From positions 202,210 through 266,209 of the forward strand of contig SZWC01001602.1 in the NCBI GenBank assembly GCA_023375785.1: 64,000 bases of DNA, written 5' to 3'. Positions within the stretch are counted from its first letter, which is position 1. Every line of letters begins with the position of its first letter. The notes under the pieces were generated by a model, which saw only the letters and a program-made list of their open reading frames with translations, was not told the DNA's origin and did no database searches. Source of the DNA: Penium margaritaceum. Its lineage: Eukaryota > Streptophyta > Zygnematophyceae > Desmidiales > Peniaceae. Both the position numbers and the translations under genes were made by a program. This document shows positions 54,090 to 64,000 of the stretch, one piece after another.

Positions 54090-55200
54090 CCGCTTCCTAC
54101 AATACATCCTGATGTGTCCAGGTTACTTGCAGTATTGACACTTGCACACAAAATGAGGTTTGACATGCTTGTCGTTGGAGTTTCCACAGGGTGTAGATGG
54201 TGATGTTTGATTCTGCTAAGGTGTAGGAGTTGCGTTTATATGATAAGTGTTTCATGTCGGATTGGACACGAGGGTAGTGCAAGCTGTTGGGCATGTTGGA
54301 TGGGAAAGAAAACGTATCTTTGCCTTCGCAAGCTTGCGATCGCGCTCTTCCGTCAACAACATCTTGGACACGTACGCCTCTGCCAATTGAGCCTTCTCCT
54401 TGAACTTTAGCAAATGCCTCACTTCCTCCCACTCGTCATTCAATCCGTTGAGGAGGAAAGTCACAATTACCGACTCCAAAATAGGAGCATCAGGCACAGC
54501 GAGCTGGTCACGTAGTGACTTGGCTTTGTTGATGTAATCCTCAATGCTTGTGAAACAGCTAAGGTTGATGAAGGAAAGCTATGTAAGGATGTGGGACTTG
54601 TAGGTAGAGTCTCCTGACATGTAGGTCCATAACAGGTAGGACCACGCATGATGAGTAGGTTTGCTCGATCCCTCAAACATCCTGATTGCTTGTTGGATAC
54701 GAGGAGTAGTCTGGTTATCGAGTACCAAGTATGCAACCTTGGTGAAGTAGCTGAACTCTGCCATCGCTTGTGGTGATGACCCTAATGGTGGCGGCGAGTT
54801 GTGACTGTTGTAGAACTCCCATAGGAAATGAAGTTGAGTGACCTATTTGAACTTGTGCACCCAGTGTCGGAAGTACTCTCCGCCGAACTTGTCGACCTTG
54901 ATCTTGTGCAACTGCAAGGATGGCGATGTTGTAGGAACTGTGATCTCCATACGTTGGAATGGGATTCTTTGTCCTACGAGTGGTTGGGTAGGCACAGGAT
55001 TATGTTGCATGGGTACTACTGGAAACAATTTTCCTTGAGGCATTCCCATAGTTGCTACAGGCTGAGCCTCATAGGCTTGCGGCATAGGAGCCGGTTGAAC
55101 GTGTTGGTGTAATGCCAATGGTAGTACCCCTGGCATCCTTTGAGAATGCACAAGGAATGTTTGCGCCACACCTCCGTTTGTAGCTACACTAGGGTGCATC
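54090..55200 (-). pseudogene. Copia gag with CCHC knuckle
   Basis: The minus-strand pieces read in order as follows. QLHKIKVDKFGGEYFRHWVH lies near 54850-54910 (the start of the UBN2-like part, after a Met/Pro/Gln-rich N-terminus to 55199). IQQAIRMFEGSSKPTHHAW lies near 54650-54710, and FLLNGLNDEWEEVRHLLKFK with LAEAYVSKMLLTEERDRKLA near 54340-54470. The zinc knuckle CQYCK-stop-PGHIRMYC is at about 54110-54145, with spacing C-x2-C-x4-H-x4-C but a TAA inside. Stops and frame changes mark it dead. Confidence 0.75.
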
Positions 55201-55871
55201 TACTAGGAGAAAGGTGGTTGCACAACTGGTGGAGGACTTCCATGAGGCACATGGGCAGATGATGCTTTTCACTGTTTTTGCCACTCCATCGGCTATTGTT
55301 GCTGCTATAGTTGATGTTGTTGTTACATCATCTCTTGATGCATTTGATACCACTATTGAAACAGAGCTAGCCGTTGTTTTATTGGTGTAATCTATGCTAC
55401 TAAATTTGCACATGATTGCTTCAACTGTTGCATGTGTGATACTTTAGCCACGTGTGTGAGCTACTCTTGCTATCAAAGGAGCTCTCTAGCTCCAAGTTGT
55501 TGTCTCGATGCCTCACGTTTGTGCTCCACAGCTTGACATGCCAATGCTTACTGCTTCGCCATCGGCTATGCTTCCTCGGCCAAGCGTTGCGCGTTTGCTG
55601 CTTGCCGTTGTGCGTTATCTATGACATGGCGTCCCTGCTGTTGACCCATGCGTAAATCATGTAAGAAAAATTGATTTTCCAACAAAGGAGAACCCTCCCT
55701 TGGATGTTAAGACTCCATGTCACTCATAAAGACTTCTCAGTTCTTGTGCCTCGTACACACTCCGTGATTCATGTACCTTTGCACTCTCTGATGCTGACAT
55801 GTGAATGTGGAAGACTCTTCCACCAACACTTAGTTGTAGCGGCTGCGCTCGCTAGTGGCACGGGCCTCATT

Positions 55872-55883
55872 GCTTTGATACCA
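55872..55883 (-). promoter_or_regulatory. Primer-binding site of right minus-strand Copia
   Basis: TGGTATCAAAGC on the minus strand, directly after the LTR end CCAACA at 55884. It is identical to the site at 2000-2011. Confidence 0.85.
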
Positions 55884-56480
55884 TGTTGGAATTTCACACG
55901 ACTACAAAAAAGGCTTGGTTTGCCTTATTGTCGTGCCAAGATTTTTGGTGTGCCAAGCAATGCTTCGACCATTGCTGAGAAATGAATGCGAAAGCTCTGA
56001 TTGTATAACAAGAATACAGTGTACATCAATAATATATACAAGCTTAGCAACAACATATGAACAGTCCAACAACAGAAACTTGACAGAGCCTCGCCCAAAC
56101 TCGACGCAATGTCGTGCTAGGCGTCCTGCCTTGTAACAAGAGTCTTGGCGTGTTGACCGTCTTTCGGATTGGCAGGCCTTCTAGATGTCAGGCAACCTCC
56201 TCTCCATGCTGGCACACTTCCGTCAAAGTAAGAGGGTCGTCAGAGGGAACCTCCAGGGTGCTCCCACATCACTACAATCCGAGTTTGGTACAGAGACCAA
56301 GTGGCTCGCAGAAGTGCACAATAGTTGATGTTGATGTAATGGAGTTGGAGAGACTAGAATTAGTTACTAGAGCCACAATTGGTGCTCCTTTTGATACTAC
56401 AACTCTGGCTGGTAGAGAACTTGGTGCTCGCAACGTTAAAAGAATGTTCACTCTTGGCATCTAGTTGATCTTGTTATAGA
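55884..56480 (-). repeat. 5' LTR of right minus-strand Copia (outer part eroded)
   Basis: The inner edge is set by the primer-binding site; it is homologous to 50797-51325. Similarity fades beyond about 56420, so the full 1-kb length of the other LTR is not matched. Confidence 0.65.
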
Positions 56481-57077
56481 AAAGAAAGTGACTCCTATAA
56501 TATTTGACCACCACATAGTGATATATTGAATCATTGAGGACCCATAGATAGCCATCGCTCCCCTCTCGCATATTTACAACCCCTCTTGGAGATGGTATTT
56601 CAAAGGCTTGTATCATATGTCTTTGTCTTTTGAACCTAGTCCTTGTGTATTTTTAACTTCAGATCTTTGTTGATGTCGACGGTGAATGAGATGTTATCAG
56701 TTTTGCGGAAACCTGCAAGTATTCACCAGAACACCATAAGAGTGTCTTGTTGTTTCAGGACATATTTGTCTATTCTCTCTTTGGAGGATTTGCTAGTATG
56801 TTCCTCGCGTTCATTGAAATGTCACTTAAACGTCACCTGACGTATACCTTGTTGAGATTAACCTTGTTTCGATGGCCAGGTTTGGCTAAAATTAATTTCC
56901 TGGCACATTTTATTTACTTTGAATGGCCAAATAATCCCTCCTTAAATGGAGGGAGATGAGGCTCAAATCCTTGCCCCCACAAGAGTTAAAGGGGCCCTTG
57001 GAGGATGTGACCCTTCAGCTTCTAATTGAAGGGAAGTTGGTTAACCTCCTACTACAATCTCCAACAACATCTTCGTG
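56481..57077. other. No gene recognised
   Basis: Short plus-strand frames around 56643-56959 show no family resemblance. Confidence 0.45.
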
Positions 57078-57175
57078 ACTCTTCAACTACCAGTGCATAT
57101 TCAACCTCCAGTGGCTCTCTAACTTCTGGTGGTCTTTCAGCTACAAGTAGCTCTTCATCTTTTAGGTGACTCTTC
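57078..57175 (+). repeat. 18-bp minisatellite, about five units
   Basis: Units ACTCTTCAACTACCAGTG, CATATTCAACCTCCAGTG, GCTCTCTAACTTCTGGTG, GTCTTTCAGCTACAAGTA and a 19-bp relative follow head to tail. Read in frame they give Ser/Thr-rich hexapeptides. A perfect palindrome TGCATTACCAATGGTAATGCA lies just after, at 57179-57199. Confidence 0.7.
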
Positions 57176-57199
57176 AGCTGCATTACCAATGGTAATGCA

Positions 57200-59040
57200 A
57201 CTACTTACAACCTCCAAGGCAAGAGCCTTCAGGGAGGCCCTCCGAAGACTACTTGAGGGGCTCTATCCATTTTGTCCATTTTGCCTTCAAAGATCATCAA
57301 TGCTTCACACCCCTTCATTCATCATTAGGTTCCTTGTGATGCCTCCAGTGTCTACCTCTTCAAGCTTCAACATCTGACACTACAAGCCATTGCCTTAGGA
57401 AGCACCTCCTAAAAAGGCCTCCGTCTTTTTCAGTGCAAGCTAGTGGCTTTACAAGCTATGTGGTCCAGATCTGGTTTTCCAGACATAGTCCGAAGGCATC
57501 CACGACGAGCGCCCTATGGGTCCACGGATCTATACTGTTACAACTGGTTTAGGGAACTCTTGATGTGCTCCTCCATGTGATATAAAAATTCCTACCAGTA
57601 TTTTAGTTTCCTCCGTCCACGTCTTGCCACTTCCATGTTTAATTCCAGATTCACCCATCCAACTTTCGCATGTTTTTACATATCTGACGCTTCATAAGTT
57701 GCCTTTGGTGAACATTCTAGTAGGATCATACTAGGCATAGATCATACTCTTTTATTGCTTGACGTTCTGTCTAGAGGCTAAGTGTAGCAATGGGGTCCAA
57801 TCGACACCCACGCTATCAAATGTTATTGGCTCATTTTACATGTATTGTATTGTTGACACTAACAAGACAAGTTTTTTTCAGATAATTCCATGTCTACAAT
57901 GATTTATACACTCGCATCAACAGTGCATTTGGCACCCATACCAAAATTAGAACATTCATCTATTGTCGATTGCAAAATCTCTTCTCATGACAACAATACA
58001 TTCAACGCTTATTTCGATGTTTACTTGACATGCTTGTCAATAGTAAATTCAACACTCGTGGTAACTGTGCATTGGGTCCTTGTACACGGATTTTCATTAT
58101 TGCATTTGTGTTTGATTCAATTCACAATCACATTCTCGTTCTATATAAATCGAGGCACAAATGATTTATGGAGTATTACTGGTGAAAATTGCACCCACAT
58201 ATATACGCGATCCATGTTTGCTTTGTCAATGGGTTATGTAGTCCATGAGCAGCACCTTTGGCACTAGCTTTACTTATACATCTGGCATCCATGACTAAAG
58301 TGCAACCGACACTTGTGGTACTACAGCTAGTACAATCGACAGTAAAGTCGATGATGTGGCGGACACTCATAAAACTGCACAATTGATGCTATTCTTGTAC
58401 ATTCTACACGTCTCAATTTTGAAGGTGAGTAGATGAGTTGTTAAGTTGTAATAACATGTATGGTGGTCGTAACATGTACACAACATACTTCTTTTGCATC
58501 ATTTGTAGCTGAAAATTTGTATTCACACGCGCCATCGTTGTGGGTTTGCAACCCAATTCACATAGTTGTGGCCCTTGTGTTTAAACCAAGTTGTTTAGCG
58601 AATGAACAACCCACATTAAGCCATTTTGTTGCTTCGTAATAATCAACCATCATGGGATTTGCAAAGAAGTACCCTAAACCTTGAGGTTGCTTCAATATTT
58701 TTGTTTCTCCCTCAATTCACTCGCAACATATATAACCATCATTTTCCGAACATTTACTTCAACATGGGAAAAAAGATCCAAGATGCATGAATGGTTGTGG
58801 AGCTCAACCAGAGGTTCTGTGTGCCATGAAGAAGGTGAATCCACGACCAGCAAGGAAAATATCCAAGTTTATTTGAAGATGTTATCCCCACTTGTAGTGT
58901 TAGTGATGCCAAGATAGTTGTTTGGAGGAATGTTTTGGATGGTAGTTGTATATACTTCTATTCAAACAAATTTGGAGTTGGATCCAGGTTTCAAATTGGA
59001 TTTTAAGGTGCCTTATATGGCTACCAATAGAAGGAATCAT
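57200..59040. other. No gene recognised
   Basis: The longest open stretch, 57890-58267 on the plus strand (125 codons), has no motif and a composition like its flanks. I regard it as chance. Confidence 0.45.
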
Positions 59041-59084
59041 CCCCTTGTGTGTGGGACTGAAAGGGTCTAATAAAGAGGGTATTC

Positions 59085-59215
59085 AGGAAAGGGGAAGACA
59101 TCCTTCTCTTCTCCCAAAGGAGATATTGGCCCACGCGAGAGGGGGGGGGGGAGGGGGAGATACCCCCTCTCCTCCCTCATGGACCTTTGGCCCACATGAG
59201 ACATGTATGACCAAT
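59085..59215. repeat. Purine/pyrimidine strand-switch repeat, left cluster
   Basis: A purine run (GAGAGGGGGGGGGGGAGGGG) is followed by ACCCCCTCTCCTCCCTCATGG and GGCCCACATGAGA. The same pattern recurs several times at 61195-61560, and once weakly at 59476-59510. Confidence 0.55.
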
Positions 59216-60195
59216 CAACTCAATCGTGAAACTGTGTATCAACAACTGTATAAGGAAGTGAACAAATTAGTGAACATGGATGGTTCATAGAAACTACTAT
59301 GCATCACGTAGTGCCCATTCTAGTTTTCGTTCTATACAAGGAATGTTCACGTTGACTTTGCTCACATGCATTGATGTGGATGTTTTGTGAAAAATGTCTT
59401 GGTACAAGAATAAACACCTTGATACACTGTTCGACAAGTGCGTGAATTTGAGGTGATGAACCATAACTCACATGAGAGGGGGGGGATGTCCCTTGCCTTC
59501 CAACGTGTTATGTTAATGGACAAACACGAGCAACCTAGTTTTTACTCCGTTGCTCTTGGCCCACTTTGGGACTTAGTTGTGACAGTCTTTTTCGACGCTA
59601 GAGAGAAACTCTACTGAATACATTGGAACTCTCATGCGTTGAAGACCATTTTCCAGTCACTTTTACAACTTGTCAGAACCCATTCACAGCGTTTTTTTAC
59701 AATTTGAGACAACTATCAACGATCTATCGAGCAACTTTGACAAACCTCGTGAACCCCATTTTCAATCTCAAAGCCCCTGTCAAACGAACGAGGGTCTTTT
59801 CAAGTGAGCAAATTGGAGCACGGAGTTGCGTCACGCAAACTACCAAAATAACAAACTGCTCGACCAAGCCACGTTTTCTCGCACGTGCATCTTATACATA
59901 CGTTGCCGAGTCTAGGCACTTGTTTAAACGAAGTCTACTTCTCACTTCTAAAAAAAGCCCGGTTAACCACAATCTTGTGAAGAGTGAGAAGCTCCGTTTC
60001 AAACTGTGAACCGCTTCACTTATGTGAGTGTAACACTTCACATCAGTGTGCATCGATCCGGGTGGAGCACAAGACTGATTACCACATCAACTCGAGACTC
60101 ATATGTGTCTTCCAACGTATCCCCATGGACAAGAAGCTTAAAGTCTTCAGAATGAACTTGGTGCACGGAGCGAGTGTACCCAGCAACAAGGAGCG
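59216..60195. other. No gene recognised
   Basis: An open stretch at 59623-60009 lacks any recognisable domain. It may be the leader of the Ty3 relic that follows. Confidence 0.4.
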
Positions 60196-61140
60196 GTGAC
60201 CAGTAAAGAAACTGCGATGGGAGAAGGTACCCCTAGAAGGACCTTCAACCTTATCGAGGGGGATGAACAGATGACAACTAGCACTTTGACCGGGGCAATT
60301 GATCCGGAGGCAGGCCGTAGTAACATGCCATTCCCGCCTGTACCACCGACCAATATAACTGCATCGACGACACGAGACGAGATCGTAGGGTTGACTGGCC
60401 ATTTGGCGCAGATGGAGGCATTTCAACAAACGCTTGTCAAATAGCTATAGTAGTATGCCGCCAAAATCAGTACCTCAAAAGCGGGAGAAGTGGGACTCAC
60501 CGATCGACTCCACATTAGTAGGGCCTCAATTTGTCTATGTATTTTAAAGGCATTTGATCTAGCAAATCACAAGGGAATGACGGTTAGGATCTTCTTGACA
60601 AGTTTGGAGGTATGCTTCACTGCTATTTGCGTTCACTCTGATGAACATAAGATTAACCTTACAGCCTCGCTTTTACAGAGCACGGCATTAAGTTGGGAGG
60701 CCGATCTCATGGTCATCAAATGGCAGCACGCAGGCGTAGGCGCTAATTTGACGTCTATTGCATTGTGGCCACCGGGCTTATTAGCTCCATATTAGGTTCA
60801 AAAGACCTAGAAGTCATCAATAACACCACCATCCAACCAACACAATTTTATCCAGACACTCATCGCTCGCTTAGGCAATTTGAATGGGAAAAAAAATTGT
60901 TTTTATATATGACAACTGCTGAAGTAGCTTCCTGGTGTGGCAGAGTACATGCAGTATTTTAACAAAATCATCACCGGTAACAGCCTCGCATAAGATGAAC
61001 TTTTTTCCCACCACAATAACAACAACCTCAAGCGAGTTATTCATAGAGCACTCGCGATTTATAAAATCACCAATGATTTACCAGAGATCATCGCACAAGA
61101 TGAATGCATCAACCTTGTAGAGTTCAACTTGAAGTTAAAT
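60196..61140 (+). pseudogene. Ty3/gypsy gag relic
   Basis: After an acidic start with PFPPVPPTNITASTTRDEIV, the frame after a few stops reads MTVRIFLTSLEVCFTAICVH SDEHKINLTASLLQSTALSW-like sequence at about 60580-60700. This fits the retrotransposon gag capsid pattern (helix, then an LxGxAxxW-type block). A further helical FNKIITGNSLA...LFSHHNNNNLKRVIHRAL-like part follows in another frame to about 61130. No zinc knuckle or pol follows. Confidence 0.5.
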
Positions 61141-61189
61141 GAATGATAAGACTGGCGCCCAAGGTATCAACCGTAGCAGAATAGCCATG

Positions 61190-61560
61190 ATTGTTGGTTT
61201 TCGTGAAGATAGGGGGAGGGGATGGTGAGCAGCTCCCACTCCTTGCTTTTGGGTTGCCGGTCCACGTGAAAGGGGGTTTAGAGGGAAAACAACCTCTCTC
61301 CTTCCCTTAGGGCTGTTTGTCACATGAGAGGGAGGGAGGGGGAGACTTACCTCTTCTTCCACATGGGCCATCAGTCCACACAATAGGAGGAGGGGGGGGG
61401 AGAGGGGAGGAGTTGATGCTCCCTCTCCTTCTCATGGGCCACTAGTGCTAAGAACAGGAGACATGAGGGGGAGATGCCCCATTTTCCTCACTAAGTGGCC
61501 GACAGTACATGTCAAGGGGGGGTGGGGGGGCGCCCCCCTGCCTACTTGGTTGCCATGAAG
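61190..61560. repeat. Purine/pyrimidine strand-switch repeat, right cluster
   Basis: About four diverged units of 60-75 bp. Each has a G/A-rich run, then a C/T-rich run, then CATGGGCC or GTGGCC. Arms could pair into GA/TC hairpins. The cluster lies just after the Ty3 gag relic. Confidence 0.55.
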
Positions 61561-63330
61561 TGGGAGGGAGAGATAAAGGTTTCTCCCCTCTCCTCCTATG
61601 AATATTATGGCAAGGAGCTTGGGGAGGATTGGTCCTCCCTCCTTGGAGGCCTCCCGACAAGCTCACGTCCGGCGCGGGACGACCTCTAATCGTGCGCCTG
61701 GTGGCGCTTTGTGGGATCGCCCTCAACGTGTACTTTTTGCCGGAGCATAAAAAGGAATTGTTGCTATTACCTCTAATCAAGCTCTTATCTGTTGGGAGCT
61801 CATGGCTCTGGAACTAGCTTGCGCTCGTTGTCAGGCTCTCAGGAAAATTGAAAGCCCTAGATCTAATACCATTTTAATGGATGTGGTCTTTCTTTACTAA
61901 GAAATATTCAAACAAATCCAGCTCTCATAATTGGAAGGCAAAGGGGAGAGAGTGAATGGTCACCGCATTCATTTATGCGGAGGTGAACGATACCACTAAT
62001 GGACTAATTATCCCAATCATACCATGTGGGAAGGCCGTGTGGAAACAAAACCCTAAGGCCTTTTCAGAGCTGAGGAGGAGTGACGCGATGGTTATCTCGT
62101 TGCGACGGCCAAATCCGACATATGGACCAAATCATGGCTAGAGTAGAGCTAGAGTATAGACGGAGGTTACATCCGGACTAATGAAGACTTCTTTCTTAAG
62201 CCACGTAAGTTGAGAAATTGTAATGTACCATCATAGCATACAACAATGTTGCTCTCTTATCTTAACGTTTTCAATTTATGATCAGGTTATATTTATCAAA
62301 GGATTACTATATGTAATAAAATTACATAATAACGTGATTGCATGGTAAAACGCAATAATTGAGTTTCATCAACAATAATTTACACATAAAATGTGAAATT
62401 GATTTTTCAAAATCCTTTGATGAGTATTGATTTATGGAAAATGTGAAATGATAATGATTTTAAGCATTAATTATGCTTCTGCATGTGCTTGTAGTTTGAA
62501 TTATTGCGCAAATTTGTATTCATAACATATTTTGATTAATTTGGTTTCATTTGGAATCAAGATACATGATTGAACTTGCATTTCCAATGCCTTTTTGGCT
62601 TCATCTAGAAATAACATGTTTTATAGATGAAAGCCAAGAAGGCATGGAAAAGATGCATTAGACTCAGGGAAATGTCTGAAAAGATGTAGAAACAAAATTC
62701 TATTATTTATTTAAAGATGTGTTTACTCGTTTTTGAATAAGATTAGTTGTCTGAATTGTCTAGCCCTATGAAGGCCGAGTAATCATATTTTGATTTGAGT
62801 CACCTATTATAGTACTTAAGATGCTTTTAATTCCGTTAAAATTCTCACTATAGTTTCATTTTCCTTAAAATTTTGGTTCTTCTTCTCTGTTTTTTGGAGA
62901 TTTCTAGAAGGTATGTTTTTCTCCTTTCATGTCCATTTTTGTACCTATCCATATTCAGAATGGCTTTAGGAGTTCACCGTGTGGTTACGGATCTTCTCAT
63001 GTCAATATCGCTTGCTCGCGCGATCCTTTTACTGTTGGCCGTCTTCATCACCACATTTGAAAGGAGGAGCCGGGGCGCGCTTGAATACGGCTAAAACAGT
63101 ATGGAGGGTACGGAGCGCAGTCAATCATGGCCAAATCTGGTAGCGAGCGACACTTTATGGCCGAAATGTGTGACGACTCCGAGCTGCGGCCAGTTTTTAA
63201 AGGATCTTCAAAAACATGGCTAAAGGAAAATGATGACCTTTGCAAGTTATTGCTTTGTTGCAACTTTGTCCTTGCTAAATGCCGTCGCCCTCTGATGACA
63301 CGCGCAGAAGGACCCGTATCCTGTGGCAAT
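61561..63330. other. AT-rich DNA, no gene recognised
   Basis: 62150-62870 is notably AT-rich with no open frames. A frame at 63127-63333 is open but unrecognised. Confidence 0.5.
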
Positions 63331-63335
63331 TGACA

Positions 63336-63677
63336 TTAATTGACCGCGTCGACAACAATAAACCAAGGGTTTGAATTCTGCTTTTGCATTTCAACCGCAA
63401 ACGGGCGCCACTTTTTGAAGAACACAAAGTTGAACTCGAGAGAACGGAAGAACCAACAACGGATCTCAGCGTACGGTGATGGGAAAGTGTTTGGCAACCT
63501 CACACAACCTTGGAAATCGACGTTGGCGTCGCATCCATAGTTTACCAGCCGCACCCCCAGTCTGGCAACGGCAGCTCCGGATGACAGGCTGCAACCAGTA
63601 GTAAATCTGCCGATAGCTGAGGTGAACGACGCGTGGCCACCGTTGAATCGCAGTGCACTCCAGAAGCGAGTGCTCAT
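63336..63677 (-). CDS. Unrecognised open frame, possible exon
   Basis: A 113-codon frame on the minus strand with balanced composition (Phe, Val, Arg and Cys well mixed). Its start region is STRFWSALRFNGGHASFTS, and its C-terminus is FVFFKKWRPFAVEMQ. It ends in a TAA. I recognise no family, and no promoter or splice evidence supports it. It could equally be chance. Confidence 0.15.
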   Translation of the reverse strand: MSTRFWSALRFNGGHASFTSAIGRFTTGCSLSSGAAVARLGVRLVNYGCDANVDFQGCVRLPNTFPSPYAEIRCWFFRSLEFNFVFFKKWRPFAVEMQKQNSNPWFIVVDAVN

Positions 63678-64000
63678 TTGTCGACGCCATTGCTGTCAAG
63701 GTTTGTGAAACACTCGTCCAGTGGTGGTGGAGGATCACTCGTACGTCTTTTGCACTAGACCGTCCAACCAGTTTCCAGTCCTGTCTGAAGAGACAGAAAG
63801 AAGTCCCGCCAACGGAACAATCTTTGGACAAGGTTGTAAAAAATGTTAGGAAGACGTGTTTACAAAAGCTTGGAAGCTAGTAACGAACGAACCTTTGCTT
63901 TTGTTTCGACCGGCAATGCGATGTCGTTCGCTACAGGCATTCTCTTAAAAGATGTTTTTATGGGAGGCTTTACCAGAAATGGCTTCTGACCTTAGGAAAG

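Noticed and set aside
57890-58267. 125-codon ORF on the plus strand
   Set aside because: No motif, no start context or splice evidence, and composition as in the flanks.

Overview
The window looks like a heavily transposon-packed stretch of a plant-lineage (streptophyte) nuclear genome. The reasons are a Ty1/copia primer-binding site of the plant initiator-Met tRNA type at 16523, a Ty3 element with what looks like a chromodomain tail, an L1-type LINE, TIR elements with TA-type ends, and many premature TAG codons at positions where Gln (CAG) is expected. I could not identify the genus, and I recognise no confident host gene. Almost everything that can be named is a retroelement or DNA-transposon relic, and two single N characters (1710, 36856) mark assembly ambiguities.

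Layout. 1-3.6 kb: minus-strand Copia gag, PBS and LTR material. 3.6-4.7 kb: CAG/CAA-type triplet array, GC-rich block and a long polypurine tract. 5.4-8.26 kb: a broken plus-strand reading frame of unknown function containing three exact-period 240-bp (80-residue) repeats, ending at a polypurine tract. 8.26-9.7 kb: plus-strand LTR material homologous, in inverted orientation, to 2.64-3.6 kb; both carry a recurrent 44-50-nt 'GGTCGAGACC...GAGGAGACC' module. 9.8-14.7 kb: minus-strand degenerate Copia (gag, PR, IN, RT, RNase H). 14.7-16.1 kb: LTR fragment and triplet array. 16.2-23.2 kb: plus-strand degenerate Copia with LTR, PBS, gag-PR-IN-RT-RH. 23.3-24.3 kb: DDE-type transposase fossil. 24.7-25.8 kb: TIR element carrying a 5'-truncated LINE. 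25.8-29.0 kb: AT-rich, no gene seen. 29.05-39.17 kb: second TIR element interrupted by a long LINE (ORF1, ORF2 with EN-RT-zinc finger). 39.27-46.6 kb: Ty3/gypsy relic with two LTRs. 47.44-49.86 kb: third TIR-like element carrying a third, 5'-truncated LINE. 50.8-56.5 kb: minus-strand Copia lacking recognisable IN and RT. 57-64 kb: minisatellites, a degenerate Ty3 gag and purine/pyrimidine strand-switch repeats, otherwise AT-rich DNA without recognisable genes.

The most interesting system is the LINE family. All three copies (25.01-25.48, 29.37-39.00, 47.75-49.59 kb) have target-site duplications, all lie between inverted ends of one TIR-type repeat family, and each insertion point falls on an arm of a short palindrome. 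Removing the long copy restores a perfect 13-bp-arm palindrome. The 3' UTRs share a series of five small stem-loops whose arms change in a compensating way between copies, which is the pattern expected of an RNA structure recognised by the element's reverse transcriptase. ORF1 of the long copy also appears to contain a 73-nt GT-AG intron. Together these suggest a LINE with stringent 3'-structure recognition and a preference for hairpin-forming centres of TIR elements; this is inference from three copies.
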